Source of the DNA: CAVZVZ01 sp963778895
GTDB taxonomy: Bacteria; Actinomycetota; Acidimicrobiia; Acidimicrobiales; Acidimicrobilacustridaceae
Direction of reading: 5' to 3'
Length of the DNA stretch: 64,000 nucleotides
NCBI GenBank assembly: GCA_963778895.1
Contig: CAVZVZ010000005.1
Span: 806,001-870,000 of the forward strand
The notes beneath the pieces were generated by a model. It searched no databases, was not told the origin of the DNA, and was given only the letters and a program-made list of their open reading frames with translations. This document shows, in pieces, positions 8,598-19,600 of this stretch; within the stretch, counting starts at the first letter, position 1, and the number at the start of each line of letters is the position of its first letter. The position numbers and the translations under genes are program-made.

Positions 8598-9510
8598 TGA
8601 CGTACTCCAACCAGTTCTTGTAGCGATCGACCTGACCACGGACAGCTTTGGCGTACTCGGCGGCAATCGCCGTGGTCATGGGGCCGGGGCAGGGCAGGGG
8701 GCGATCGTCGACCGAGTTGACCGCGCTCACCTCGGCGGCCGTGCCGCACACGAACATCTCCTCGGCGATGTAGACGTCGCTGCGGCTGATGTCGTCGATG
8801 GCGACGTCGAAGCCGAGATCCTCGGCGATGGTCATCACCGAGTCCTGCGTGATGCCACGCAACGCCCCGGCCGACGTCGGCGGCGTGATCAGCGTTCCGT
8901 AGCGCGCCACGAAGATGTTCTCGCCCGTGCACTCGCTCACGAAACCGAGCGGGTTCAGCATGATCGCTTCGTCGTAACCGGCCTTGAGCGCCTCGACCTT
9001 GGCCAGCGACGAGTTGACGTAGTTGCCGGTGGTCTTGGCCAGCGGCGGCATGCTGTTGTGGTCGTGGCGCGTCCACGACGACACCTTCATCCGCACGCCC
9101 TTCGTCACCGCGTCGTCGCCGAGGTACGCGCCCCATGGCCAGCACGCGATCGACATGTCGACCGTGCACGGCAGCGTGTTGAGACCCATCTCGCCGTATC
9201 CGAAGTACGCGATGGGGCGGATGTAGCACGACGGCAGGCCGCTGGCCTTGACCGTCGCCTTCGTCGCGTCGACCAGCTCGTCGACGGAGTACGGCAGATC
9301 CATCATCATGATCTGCGCCGACGCGTGCAGACGTTCCATGTGCTCGCGCAGCCGGAACACCGCAGGTCCTTCATCGGTCTCGTAGGCGCGCACGCCTTCG
9401 AACACGCCCATGCCGTAGTGCAGCGAGTGCGTGAGGATGTGGATCTTGGCGTCGTCCCACGGGACGAGCTCGCCGTTCATCCAAATCGATTCCGTCGGTG
9501 TGATGGGCAT
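8590..9510 (-). CDS. ilvE: Branched-chain amino acid aminotransferase
   Basis: Class IV PLP aminotransferase, intact at 306 aa, which performs the last step of leucine, isoleucine and valine synthesis. Visible marks are the N-terminal HYGMGVFEGVRAY, the PLP lysine in PLAKTTGNYVNSS, the cofactor/substrate loop EAIMLNPLGFVSECTGENIF and the phosphate-binding FVCGTAAEVSAV. The ATG at 9510 lies 13 nt after the leuB stop with GGGAG upstream. Its 3' end overlaps cimA by 8 nt. Confidence 0.95.
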   Translation of the reverse strand: MPITPTESIWMNGELVPWDDAKIHILTHSLHYGMGVFEGVRAYETDEGPAVFRLREHMERLHASAQIMMMDLPYSVDELVDATKATVKASGLPSCYIRPIAYFGYGEMGLNTLPCTVDMSIACWPWGAYLGDDAVTKGVRMKVSSWTRHDHNSMPPLAKTTGNYVNSSLAKVEALKAGYDEAIMLNPLGFVSECTGENIFVARYGTLITPPTSAGALRGITQDSVMTIAEDLGFDVAIDDISRSDVYIAEEMFVCGTAAEVSAVNSVDDRPLPCPGPMTTAIAAEYAKAVRGQVDRYKNWLEYVNE

Positions 9511-9523
9511 GGGTCTGGTCTCC

Positions 9524-10505
9524 CTAGACGAGTGCGGCGATCGCGTCGCCGATCTCCGATGTCGAACCTTCCAGCGCCACTGGCTCGGCGCAGGCCTTGC
9601 GGATGCGGGCGCCGGCGTCGGCCTCGCCCAGGAACTCGAGCATCATCGCAGCCGAGAGGATGGCGGCGATGGGATTGGCCTTCTGCTGACCGGCGATGTC
9701 GGGTGCCGAACCGTGTACGGGCTCGAACATCGACGGGCCGGTGCGATCGGGGTTGAGGTTGCCCGACGAGGCGAAGCCGATGCCGCCCGATACCGCACCA
9801 CCCAGGTCGGTGAGGATGTCGCCGAACAGGTTGTCGGTGACGATGACGTCGTACCGCTGCGGCGACTCGACGAAGTAGATGCACGCGGCGTCGACATGGT
9901 TGTAGGCCGTCTCGACATCGGGGAACTCGGTAGCCACGTCGTTGAACGTGCGCTCCCAGAGGTCGCCGGCAAAGGTCAACACATTCGTCTTGTGCACGAG
10001 CGTGAGGTGTTTGCGATCGCGCTTGTTGGCGAGGTCGAACGCGTAGCGCACGCAGCGCTCGACACCGAACCGAGTGTTGACCGACCCCTGCGTGGCGATC
10101 TCGTGGGGCGTGCCCTTGCGCAGGAAACCACCTTCACCCGCATAGGTCCCCTCGGTGTTCTCGCGGATGACGATGAAGTCGTGCCCGCCGTCGGGATCGA
10201 CGAACGGCCGCTGGTTCACGTAGAGATCGAGGTCGAAGCGCATCTTCAACAACAGCCCGCGTTCGATGACACCAGGCGGCACGTCGGGAGTACCGACAGC
10301 GCCGAGCAGGAGCGCGTCGAGCCCCCGCCACTCCTCGATCGACCTCGTCGGGCAGGATCGTGCCGTCGCGCAGATAACGGGCGCCGCCGAGGTCGTAGTC
10401 CACCGTGTCCAGATCGACGCCCGAGGCGCGCACGACCTTCAGGGCCTCGGCGATGACCTCGACACCGATGCCGTCGCCGCCGATGACGCCAATCTTGTGA
10501 CTCAC
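9524..10505 (-). CDS. leuB: 3-isopropylmalate dehydrogenase (one frameshift)
   Basis: Oxidises and decarboxylates 3-isopropylmalate in leucine synthesis; in CimA organisms it usually also serves methylmalate. The GTG start at 10505 gives MSHKIGVIGGDGIGVEV and is preceded by AGGAG at good spacing. Conserved parts are LKMRFDLDLYVNQRP, DNLFGDILTDLGGAVSGG and the NAD-binding MFEPVHGSAPDIAG. One base appears inserted near 10345 (PDEV to IEEWRGLDALLLG). It is the first gene of the leuB-ilvE-cimA operon and is preceded by an attenuator-like leader. Confidence 0.92.
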
Positions 10506-10548
10506 GAACTCTCCTGCGGTGTGAACGGGGTGAAACGGTCCCAGGAAC

Positions 10549-10576
10549 GAGAAAACCGCCCACCAGGGTGGACGGT
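10549..10576 (-). terminator. leuB: Attenuator-like intrinsic terminator upstream of leuB
   Basis: On the minus strand a 9-bp stem (ACCGTCCAC paired with GTGGGCGGT, one G-T pair) with a CCTG tetraloop is followed at once by a run containing TTTTCT. It lies 44 nt before the leuB GTG, on the leuB-coding strand, so readthrough would be needed for operon expression. Confidence 0.6.
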
Positions 10577-10581
10577 CGAGG

Positions 10582-10605
10582 AGCGCACGTCGAACGACGT
10601 GCGCT
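10582..10605 (-). promoter_or_regulatory. Perfect 11-bp inverted repeat between leader ORF and terminator
   Basis: AGCGCACGTCG and CGACGTGCGCT are separated by two bases. The upstream arm begins at the stop codon of the small leader frame, the place where a ribosome pausing or finishing there could influence folding of the next hairpin. The role as pause or antiterminator hairpin is inferred. Confidence 0.45.
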
Positions 10606-10657
10606 ACTGAATGATGACTACGGCGAAGCCGTCGGCGTGATGGATCTCGAAAGACAC
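10604..10657 (-). CDS. Possible leader peptide (17 aa) ending in Val-Val-Ile-Ile-Gln
   Basis: A GTG at 10657 opens a 17-codon frame, MSFEIHHADGFAVVIIQ, which ends with TAG at 10604. The last codons before the terminal Gln are GTA GTC ATC ATT, two valines and two isoleucines in a row, next to a hairpin and a terminator and upstream of leuB-ilvE-cimA. This is the layout of ribosome-mediated attenuation. Against it, the Shine-Dalgarno is weak, the start is GTG, and no leucine codons are present although leuB is the first gene. Confidence 0.4.
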   Translation of the reverse strand: MSFEIHHADGFAVVIIQ

Positions 10658-10740
10658 TGCCCACCAGTGTGGTGCCCGAACGTAGGGTTTTCAACCTCAT
10701 ACTGCGTTGGCCTGGCGTTCCCCGTGGCAACCGTGGTCGC

Positions 10741-10746
10741 TACGAT
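10741..10746 (+). promoter_or_regulatory. greA: -10 box TACGAT, leaderless start for greA
   Basis: TACGAT ends 7 nt before the GTG at 10754. The in-frame ATG at 10745 lies inside the hexamer, so the GTG is the likely start if this is the promoter. Confidence 0.5.
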
Positions 10747-10753
10747 GCGCAAC

Positions 10754-11221
10754 GTGCCCGAGACCCATCATCTGACCCAGGAGACCTTCGACCGGCTGCA
10801 GGCCGAGCTCGAGAACCTGACCACGCACGGTCGCACCGACATCGCCCGCAAGATCCAGGCCGCCCGCGAGCTCGGTGACCTCTCCGAAAACGGCGACTAT
10901 CACGCCGCCAAAGAGGAGCAGGGCAAGATGGAATCTCGCATCCGCCACCTCACCGCTCTGCTCGATCTGGCCGAGATCGTCTCCGGCGGCGACTCCGATG
11001 TCGTGCGGGCCGGCTCGGTCGTAGCGGTCTGTTACGAGGGCGACGACGAGCCCGAGCGCTATCTGATCGGCTCCATCGAGGAACGCCGCGACGACGTCAC
11101 CGTGATGTCGCCCGGGTCCCCCCTCGGCCAGGCACTGATGGGGAAGGCCGTCGGTGACGTGGTCGACTTCGAGGCGCCGGCGGGCGTGCTCAAGGTCGAA
11201 GTCGTCACCATCGAAGGTTAA
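10754..11221 (+). CDS. greA: Transcription elongation factor GreA
   Basis: Rescues backtracked RNA polymerase by stimulating transcript cleavage. The N-terminal coiled coil contains AARELGDLSENGDYHAAKEE, whose two acidic tip residues act at the polymerase active site. The C-terminal FKBP-like domain ends with SPLGQALMGKAVGDVVDFEA. Intact, 155 aa from the GTG at 10754 (MPETHHLTQETF); an ATG at 10745 would add three residues but overlaps the presumed -10 box. The hydrolase gene follows 4 nt after the stop. Confidence 0.95.
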   Translation: MPETHHLTQETFDRLQAELENLTTHGRTDIARKIQAARELGDLSENGDYHAAKEEQGKMESRIRHLTALLDLAEIVSGGDSDVVRAGSVVAVCYEGDDEPERYLIGSIEERRDDVTVMSPGSPLGQALMGKAVGDVVDFEAPAGVLKVEVVTIEG

Positions 11222-11225
11222 GAGC

Positions 11226-12357
11226 GTGGCCAACGTCGACACGCTCCCCCTGTCGGGACCTCCCGGCATCCCGGATGGCCGCTTCGTCGAGCTCCCGGGC
11301 CGCGGCACCACCTTCGTACGCGAGGCCGCGGGACCGCGCGGCGCACCGCACACTGATGCTGTTGCACGGATGGACAGCCAGCTCGGCGCTCAATTGGTTC
11401 ACGGCGTACGAATCTCTCACCGCCCACTTCCGTGTGCTCGCTGTCGATCACCGCGGCCACGGGTTCGGCCTGCGAGCACCCGAGCCGTTCCGGCTCGCCG
11501 ACTGCGCCGACGACGTGGCTGCACTCGCGGATGTGCTCGAGATCGAGCACTTGATCCCCGTCGGCTATTCGATGGGCGGACCTATCGCCCAGCTGCTGTG
11601 GCATCGCTACCCGGACCTCGTCGAAGGTCTCGTGTTGTGCGCGACGAGTCGCAACTTCATCGGTCGTAGCCCGGCCGAGCGGGCGTGGGCCGGTGGCATC
11701 GAAGGATTGGCGTGGGCGGCGCGCGCGACGCCCGGCGTGGTCCGGCGCCGCATTGCGGAGCGCGTGCTGCAGGGTCGGGTCGAGTCGACCGAGGTCGGTC
11801 TGTGGGCCCGGCAGGAACTGCGCCGCAACGATCCCCGGACGCTGGCCGAAGCGGGCCGGGCGTTGGCGCGGTACTCGTCGCGGGAGTGGATCGGTGACGT
11901 CGACGTGCCGACGGCCGTGGTGATCACCGAACGCGACCTCGTGGTCGCTCCACGCCGGCAACACAATCTGGCCGCCGCCATACCCGGTGCCGTCGGCTAC
12001 CCGGTGCCCACGGGCCACGACGGCTGTGTGAGCTCGCCCGAGTTGTTCGTGCCGGTGTTGCTCGATGCGTGCCTCGATGTCGCGGCGCGTGTCGCGGCGC
12101 GCTCGACGGTTCACACCACGACCGGCGCCACCTCTTCGAACTTGATCCGTCGTTCGAGCACGTCTTCGAGCAGCCCTCGGCGTTCGACCGCGGTGAACAG
12201 CTCGAGCGACAGATCGGCGCCCGGGATGCCCATCACGTCGACGACCAGATCGCCGTCGGCTTCGTGGACCCGCACGGATTCGACCAGCCCCGCGTGGGTG
12301 CGATCGAGCGCGATGGCGACGCGGAGGATCCCCGCCAGGGTCCGCACGAGCTGCTGA
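11226..12357 (+). CDS. Alpha/beta hydrolase (one frameshift, uncertain 3' end)
   Basis: The GTG at 11226 follows greA by 4 nt and gives MANVDTLPLSGPPG. After a one-base loss near 11350 the fold continues as LMLLHGWTASSALNWF, VLAVDHRGHG, the nucleophile elbow VGYSMGGPIAQ (Ser) and a late His in TGHDGCVSS. A serine hydrolase or esterase is likely; the substrate is unknown. The fold should end near 12100. The remaining ~80 codons are antisense to the 3' end of ppx and low in complexity (Ser/Arg-rich), so the true stop has probably been lost to a base error. Confidence 0.8.
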
Positions 12358-13674
12358 TCGGCCGGGTCGAGGCGCGCGTACTCGGAGTGCTTCGGCTTCG
12401 GGGCGCTCTTGCGGTGATAGCGAGCGACGAGCGCCATCAGCTCGATCTCGTGATCGGTGAAACCGGTCAGATGATCGGAGTTCCGAATCACGTAGTAGCT
12501 GTGCTTGTGGTGCGCGCTGTGCGAGACGAAGAGACCGACGTTCGCCAGCAGCGCGGCCGCCTCGAGCAACTCGCGGGCGTGCTCGCCCTGGCCGTGCCAC
12601 GGCTCGAGCGCATCGAACAGGTCCAGCGCGAGCGCGGCCACACGACGGGAATGCGCCGGGTCCTCGTCGGTGAGCTCCATCAGGTGCACCACGCTGCGAC
12701 GGCGCAGGTCCTGCAGGTGGTGCAGGGCGGCACCGCGCTCACGGGCGAGGGCATCGAGCAGCACGCCCTCACGAAGCGCGTAGTCGGACACCACCATCTC
12801 GCCGATGTCGAGGTCCCTCATCGTCTGTTCGAGGATCAGGCGCGCCGGCCAGCAGAATGTCGGCACGGGTCGGATCAACGCCGGGCAACCGACGCCGATC
12901 TTCGACGGTGGGCGCGTCGATCAGCTCCTGCACCACTCGCCTGACCTCACGGCGGGAGAAGGTGAAGTTGTTGAAGGTCCGAGGCTCGTCACCCTCGTCG
13001 CGTGCCGCTTGCACCATGGCGGCGATGGTCTCGATCGTGCCGCTGCTGCCCACGGCGACGTCGAACCCACACGCGCTCACCTCGCGTCGCACTCGAGCCA
13101 ACATGGCGCGGACGTAGCGTCGACAGGCGTCGACGGCGCCCGGGTGAAGGAGGTCGGTGCGAAAGAAGCGGCGGGTCAAGCGGATGGCCCCCAGCTTCAG
13201 ACTGAACGCCGTGAGTGCTTCGCCTCGCTCGCCCACCAATACCTCGGTGCTCCCACCGCCGATGTCGACCAGCACGAGCCGCTGGTCGAAGACGGGCACG
13301 GCCTGGAGCACGCCGAGGTGGATCAACCGTGCTTCCTCGACGCCGCTGATGATGTTGACTTCGATGCCCGCTTCACGGCGCGCTCGATCGATGAACACGT
13401 CGGCGTTCTCGGCCTCTCGAACCGCACTGGTCGCTACGGCATAGACCTTGGCCTGGCTGATCTCGGCGATCTTCCGGAATCGATCGAGTGTCTCGATGCC
13501 CCGATCGATGGCCTCGGGGTCGAGCTCCTTCATGTCGCCCGAGCCCGAACCGAGCCGGACCATCTCCTTCTCGCGCGCGATCACCTCGAAGTTGGTGCCT
13601 TCGCCGAACCGCGCCACGACCAGGTGGATCGAGTTGGTGCCGATGTCGATCGCGGCCAGATGCTCACTGCTCAT
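12111..13674 (-). CDS. Ppx/GppA phosphatase with C-terminal HD-like domain (one frameshift)
   Basis: Exopolyphosphatase / pppGpp-phosphatase family. The N-terminal ASKHA fold shows the phosphate-binding AAIDIGTNSIHLVV, then VYAVATSAVREAEN and VDIGGGSTEVLVG. The C-terminal part is helical and HD-like (DEDPAHSRRVAALALDLFD, ANVGLFVSHSAHHKHS), as in E. coli Ppx/GppA. The frame shifts near 12850 (ILLAGA to RLILEQTMRDL). Summed length ~520 aa is normal. The ATG at 13674 overlaps the stop of the giant cyclase gene by 11 nt, so translation of the two is probably coupled. Polyphosphate versus pppGpp preference cannot be told. Confidence 0.9.
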
Positions 13675-16600
13675 GGTCGCCCGTCAGTTCGTCGAAGCGT
13701 GCCACGGCGAGCGTCGAGCGTCATCGATCGCGAACACCTCGATGCGGGATCAGCTCGTCGCGGTCGCACATGATCACGCGGAGCGCACTGCGATCTCGAA
13801 CGTCGCCACCGTCCGCGATTGCGCCCGACCATGCTGATCGCGACGACGACCCAGCCGAGCTCGTCGCTGGCAATGCGATGCACTCGTCTCGCCGACGAGA
13901 CCGTCGGTGTCGCCGAGCAGAGCGCGCAAGAACTCGACGTAGCCGTCGGCGTCCAGTCGATTCGGCGCCGGCGGCCGATGGTGATCGTCGAAGTCGTCAG
14001 GCCATCGTGGAGCGAAGGCCCGCAGCGTCGCGATGGTCTTGGCGTTGAAGGCGTGCGCGGTTCTCGTACACGATCGACGGGATCATCTGGCCCTCCTCGG
14101 ACGCCCGGAAGCGATCCACAGCTCGTCGTTGGCCGTCGCGACGTTGCTCGAGATCGAAGTGCAGCAATTCGACGAAGCGTCCGTCGGTCGTCGACTTCGC
14201 AGAGACCGAGCGACTCGACCACCAGCGGCGCGCCCTCCACCTGCGCTGTCCACAGCGATTGGTACAACGCGAGCCGGTCGCCGAGGACACTGAGGATGGT
14301 GCGATCCTCCTCGGCCGAGGCCGACGCCATCAGCTTGCTGGAGTGGATCCAACCATCACGATCGGAGGTGACCTGGGCCAGGTGGCGTCGATCCGAGAAC
14401 AGGAAGTCCGGCGACGCCATCGCCTTCAGTGCCTCCCAATCCCGTGCCTCGTACGGGCCTTGCGCTCGTCCAACGCGTCGGTGGCCTTGTTCTGCGGTGG
14501 TTCGACGGCACGCACGTGCTGGATCCGCCTGCAGCTCCTCGAAGCGAGCGAAGCGCCGCTTCGCGGTCTTCGGGCGGGAAGATCTCCATGCGCGACGAAC
14601 GAGGCCGTCACGCAGGATCGGCCACACGCAGGAACAAGGTCTCGAACTCGACACCGTCCCTCGTGTGACCGGTCAACCGAGCCAGCTCGACCATTCCCTC
14701 GGGTGACTCGGCCAGTACCTCGAGACGCTCGATAGTTGACGTCCGAGGTCTCCTCCAAGAGGGCAGCGAAGTACGCCACGTACGCATCGCGGTCCATCGG
14801 TTCGGCCGCGAGCAGACGATGATCGACCAGGACACAGTCCTCGGCCAACATCGATCGGAACGCTTCGAGGTCGTCGAAGTTCACCGTCGACCGAGCTTGC
14901 TGCTGGAGCTCCTCGAACCGTGCCAGCGCAGCAGCCTCGTCCTCGAGCGGGAACACCTCCATGGCCGTCAGGCCGCGGCTGTTCGCCACGGTCACGCGCA
15001 CGAACACGAACTCGAACGCGGCGCCGTCAACGGTATGACCGAACAGTCGAACCACGTCGACGCCACCAGCGGGGCTCATGGCCAGAGTGCGAACGCTCTC
15101 GTAGAGGAAGTCCGAGGTCTCGGCGATCAATGCCTCGAGGAACTCGACGTACTCATCGGGCCCCATCGAGTCCGAGCCGAGCGGGCGGTGGTCGACGAAG
15201 GTGAAGTCGTCGGCCAGGGTGGCTCGAAACCCGGCCACATCTCGACGAATGACCGCGTCGACGGCATCGAACCCCGCCGCTGGCAGCACTCGGCCATCGG
15301 CAGATTCTCGAAAGCGCTTCCAGAGCTCGGCATTCGCCTCCTTCCGGTCCGCAGCGTCGAAGTGCACGACCGCCACGAGCCGGCCGTCGGCGTCGACCTC
15401 GGCCACGCCGATCGCCTCGCCGTCGATCGACGCACCGTCGAACTCCGCACTCCAGCTGGAAGTGTGCATGGCCAGGCGGTCCCCCAACAGACTCAGGGGC
15501 GTACGACGCTGCGTCGCGTTCGCCTCGGCGAGCAGCCTGATCGACCTGAGCCACCCGGCTCGGTCGGTGGTCACTCGCGCGAGAGCCCGACGATCCTCCA
15601 CGACCAAGGCGGGCGACACCGCCGCTTCGAGTTCGTCCCAACGGCGCGAGTCGTACAACGCCTCCGTGCGGTCGAGCGCCCGGGTCGCGGCATTCGACAT
15701 GCTCACCGGCGGGACGTCCGGCTTCGGCCGGAGCTCGTCGAGGCGCGCGACCGCCCGTTCGACCTCCTCCGGTTCGAAGATGGCGATGACTGTGATCTTC
15801 GAACCGTCGGTGGCGATGCAGCGAACGAACAGGTTCTCGAACGGCGCCCCGTCCTTCGTCGTGCCGGCGATGCGAGCCATGTCGACGCCGCCCCACGGCT
15901 GCTGCGCGACCAGATACAGGGTCTCGTTGGCGAACGTCTGGCTCTCCTCGCCGAGGGCGGCGACCGACTCGACGTATTCGTCCGCGTTCAGAAACCCGAT
16001 GCTCGTCTTACGTCGGTCCTCGAACACGAAGTCATCGGCCAACGCCGCTCGCAGCGCCGGCAAGTCGTGGCGGTTGAAGGCCCGGCGGGCCTGCTCGCGA
16101 ACCGGGTGCCCGAAACGGCCCTCGCCGCTCGCGTCGAAGCGGGACCACAGCTCGTCGTCCGCCGCAGCGCGATCGTCGGCGTCGAACGTGACGACGGCGA
16201 CCAACTGGCCCTGCGCCGTTCACCTCGTGCACCGTGAGCCTCTCGATGGCGAACTCGGCATCCATGCTCTCGCCCGACCACTTCTTGCGCTCCAAGTCGA
16301 GGCAGTCGCCGAGCACCGAGACAACATGGCGTTCGAGCTGAACGGACTGACTCATGATGAGCTCGTTCGACTTCTCGAATTCGGCCTGACCGCCGACAAC
16401 GCGGATCATTCGCCCACGGTCTTCGAAGGTGAACTCCGGCGTCAGAATCGAGTGCAGCGCCGCACGATCCTTCGCCAACCAGCGCGGCTTCCCATCGATC
16501 GACCGTTCTCGTCGCCTTGTTCGTGAGCCGCGTACCCCGAACTTGGGCTCAGCTCGGCAAACCGCGACCTGGGCGAGCTCGAGGTCGTCGGGTTCGAAGA

Positions 16601-19600
16601 TCTCGATCCTCGTCAGCAGCTCACCGTCCGTCATGATCAGCCGGACGAAGAGGTTCTCGAAGTCGCCGCCGTGGTTCGTCGTACCGACGATGTGCCCGAC
16701 ACTGAGCGTGCCCCACGGGCTGGTCGCGATCCGATAGAGCGTTTCGCCGATCAGGTCGCTCGGTCTCGCCGAGTAGCGCAGCGACGGATTCGACGTAGGC
16801 GTCGGCGCCCAACGCGCCGCTTCCGGTGCGGCGGCGGTCGTCGAACACGAAGTCGTCCCGCAGCGTCGCGCGCATCGCCTCCAGATCGTGATGGTTGAAC
16901 GCCTCGAGATTCCGGTAGATCGACGGGCGGGATTCGCCGGCCCTCATCGCTCTGCTTCGTAGAGCCGCCACAGCTCCTCGTTCGCCGCTCGACGATCGTC
17001 GCCGTCGTAGACCGAGACCGACACGAGAAGCCCATCGATCATCGACTTCGACCACCCGAAGGATCTCGACCTCGAACTCGGCGCCGTCCGCCCCGGGCTC
17101 ATCGGACCGGCCGGTCCACCGCACCCATTCGAGCGTCGAGTCGTTCGCCCAACACGGAGAGCTGCTGGCGCTCGGCTCGCGCGTTCGACGCCGACCATCA
17201 GTCGCATCGATTCGATCCACTGCTGGGTGTCGAACTCGGTGTGCACGCCGTTGCGATGATCTCGATAGGTGAAGCCGTGGGCCCGTCTGAGCCTCCAGCG
17301 CGGACCAGTCGCTCCGCCGTAGAACGCAAGGAACGTGCGGTCCGAGGCGAGCGTCGCCGCGTTGCGCGGCATCGGTCGACCGAGCGCGGCCTTGCTCCAG
17401 TTCGTCGTTCAGCGCTTGGTACCGACGCTTTGCGACCTCCAGGTCATCGAGCTCGAAGATCTCGATGCGAGTCAGAAGGTGACCGTCGGTCATGAAGAGG
17501 CGAACGAACAGGTTCTCGAAGTCACCGCCGCCCTTTATGGTCCCCACACTGTTGCCGACGCTGAGCGTGCCCCACCGACCGAAGGCGACACGATGGTGCA
17601 TTTCGCCGATCAGACCGTCCGTCTCGGCAAAGAGCGCGGCCACCGAGTCCATGTAGGTGTCGATGTCCGAGCGCGCCGCTCCCCGTGCGGCGGTGGTCGT
17701 CGAACACGAAGTCGTGCCGCAAGGTGGCGCGCACCGCCTTCATGTCGTGCCGGTTGAAGGCGCGTCCACTCTCGTAGATCACCGCCGGGATCTTCTGGCC
17801 TTCCGCCGTCAGCACGTACCGACGCCACAGCTCATCATTGGCCGCGAGTCGATCACCCGCATCGAAGATGACGACGGCGACGAGCCGTCCGTCGTCGTCG
17901 AGCTGGCACACCCGCAAGGCGTCGACCTCGAAGCGCGAAGACTCCCCGGCACTCGTCCAGAGAATCCGATCGAGAACGAGTCCTTCGCCGAGCACGCTCA
18001 GATGCGTCGCGACCTCGGTCGCGTCGGCCTCGCGCGAGCAGCTTCGTCGACTCGATCCACGTCGACAGGTCACCGCGCACTCGGCTCATGCCGCGGCGGT
18101 CATCCATGACGATCGCCGGCGACGACAGCGCCTCGAACCGCTCCCAGTCGCCCGCATCGAAGGCCTCGCCCAGCTGTTCGAGCACCCGAACGACGGTGGT
18201 GCGGGCCGGGCCGCTCTTACCCTCGCCGTACAAACGATCGAGCTCGGCGTTCGCGGCATCCAGTTCATCGGGGTCGTATGTCACCATCAACGTGCAACGG
18301 CCGTCGTCGTCGACTTCGGTCACCTGAAGCCACTCGATCTCACCTTCACCACCGAACGTGAGCTCGCCTCGGAACACCAGTCGGGACAGGGCCAGTCGAT
18401 CGCCCCGAGTTTCGAGAACCGTCGTCGCGCTGGTGAACGACTCGATCTCCATGACCACGCGGAGAAAGGCCAGATACGTCTCGCGGTCCGAGTCGTGTTG
18501 AAAGAGACTGCGATGGCTGATCGCTCGGAATTTCGGCGCCAGCAGGCGCTCGGCCAGATCGAGGTCGCGGGCCTCGATCGCGTCGCCAACCTGAGCGAGG
18601 ACTCGGACTGCCGAGTTCTCACCGAGTCTGATTCCGACTCTGTTTCCTCGCGAACCGCACGTCGAGCTCGGCTGTCGCGCCGTCGACTGTCCGCCAGATC
18701 GAAGATCACCATCGCGGTGAGCAGGCCGTCAGCGTTGCTCTCGGCGACGCAGTAGGTGCTCCGAGACGAACGCGTCGTCGCGGTTGCTCACGTACTCGGC
18801 CCGTACGAGGGCGAGGTGATCGCCGCGGCTGTTCGAGAAAGTCGCTGATGAAGCGTCCGTCGTCGAACAGGAAGCGCAGGTTCTCGACGAACTCGTCACC
18901 CTCGCTCGCATGTGCATCAGCGAGCGGCGGTCGTCGAGCTCGTACGCGTCGTGGTCGTACAACGCGAGCACGCCGTCCCAGTCGCCCTCGCGCCAGCGGC
19001 GTTCCGACTCCAGCAAGCGCGGCGAAGGCGAGTGTTGGTCGATTGTGCGTGGCGCCGGTCCAGTTCCGCGTGGGCCGCGTCGAGATCCTCGTACCTCGAG
19101 CGTCACGACGCCGACCGTCCGCCCGCGTCGTCCACCTCGACGACCTGGAGGTAGTCGATCTCGGTCGCTCCGAACGACGGATCCGTGGACGCGAAATGAC
19201 TCGCACCAACACCATCGTCTCACCACGGATCGCCAGCGCCTCTCCGGTGAACTCGAACGATTCCAGCTCGTGCGTCAGCCGGAGTATGTCGAGGTGCTTC
19301 TCACGATCTGAGATGTCGTGGAACACCGGCCGCTGATCGACTCCGACGAAGTCGGTGCGACAAGGGCGTCAACGGCGTTCATGTCACGGCGCGTGCATCG
19401 CCGCGACGAACGCCTCGGTCGACCTCGTCGCCCGGTTGGTTCCGTCGCACCCCGCCAGTCGTCGCACTCGCGAGACCAGTTCGCTCTGCGCGGCGTGGTT
19501 TCGGCGAGCGCGAACACCACGAAGGCGATGAAACGACCGTGATCGTCGACTTCGACGACCGACAGTTGCTCCTCCACGAACTCGGGGTCACGTCGGGTCC

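Noticed and set aside
14819..16237. 472-codon plus-strand frame
   Set aside because: Antisense to the NTF2 array. The minus strand shows clear repeated domain motifs, and this strand shows none.
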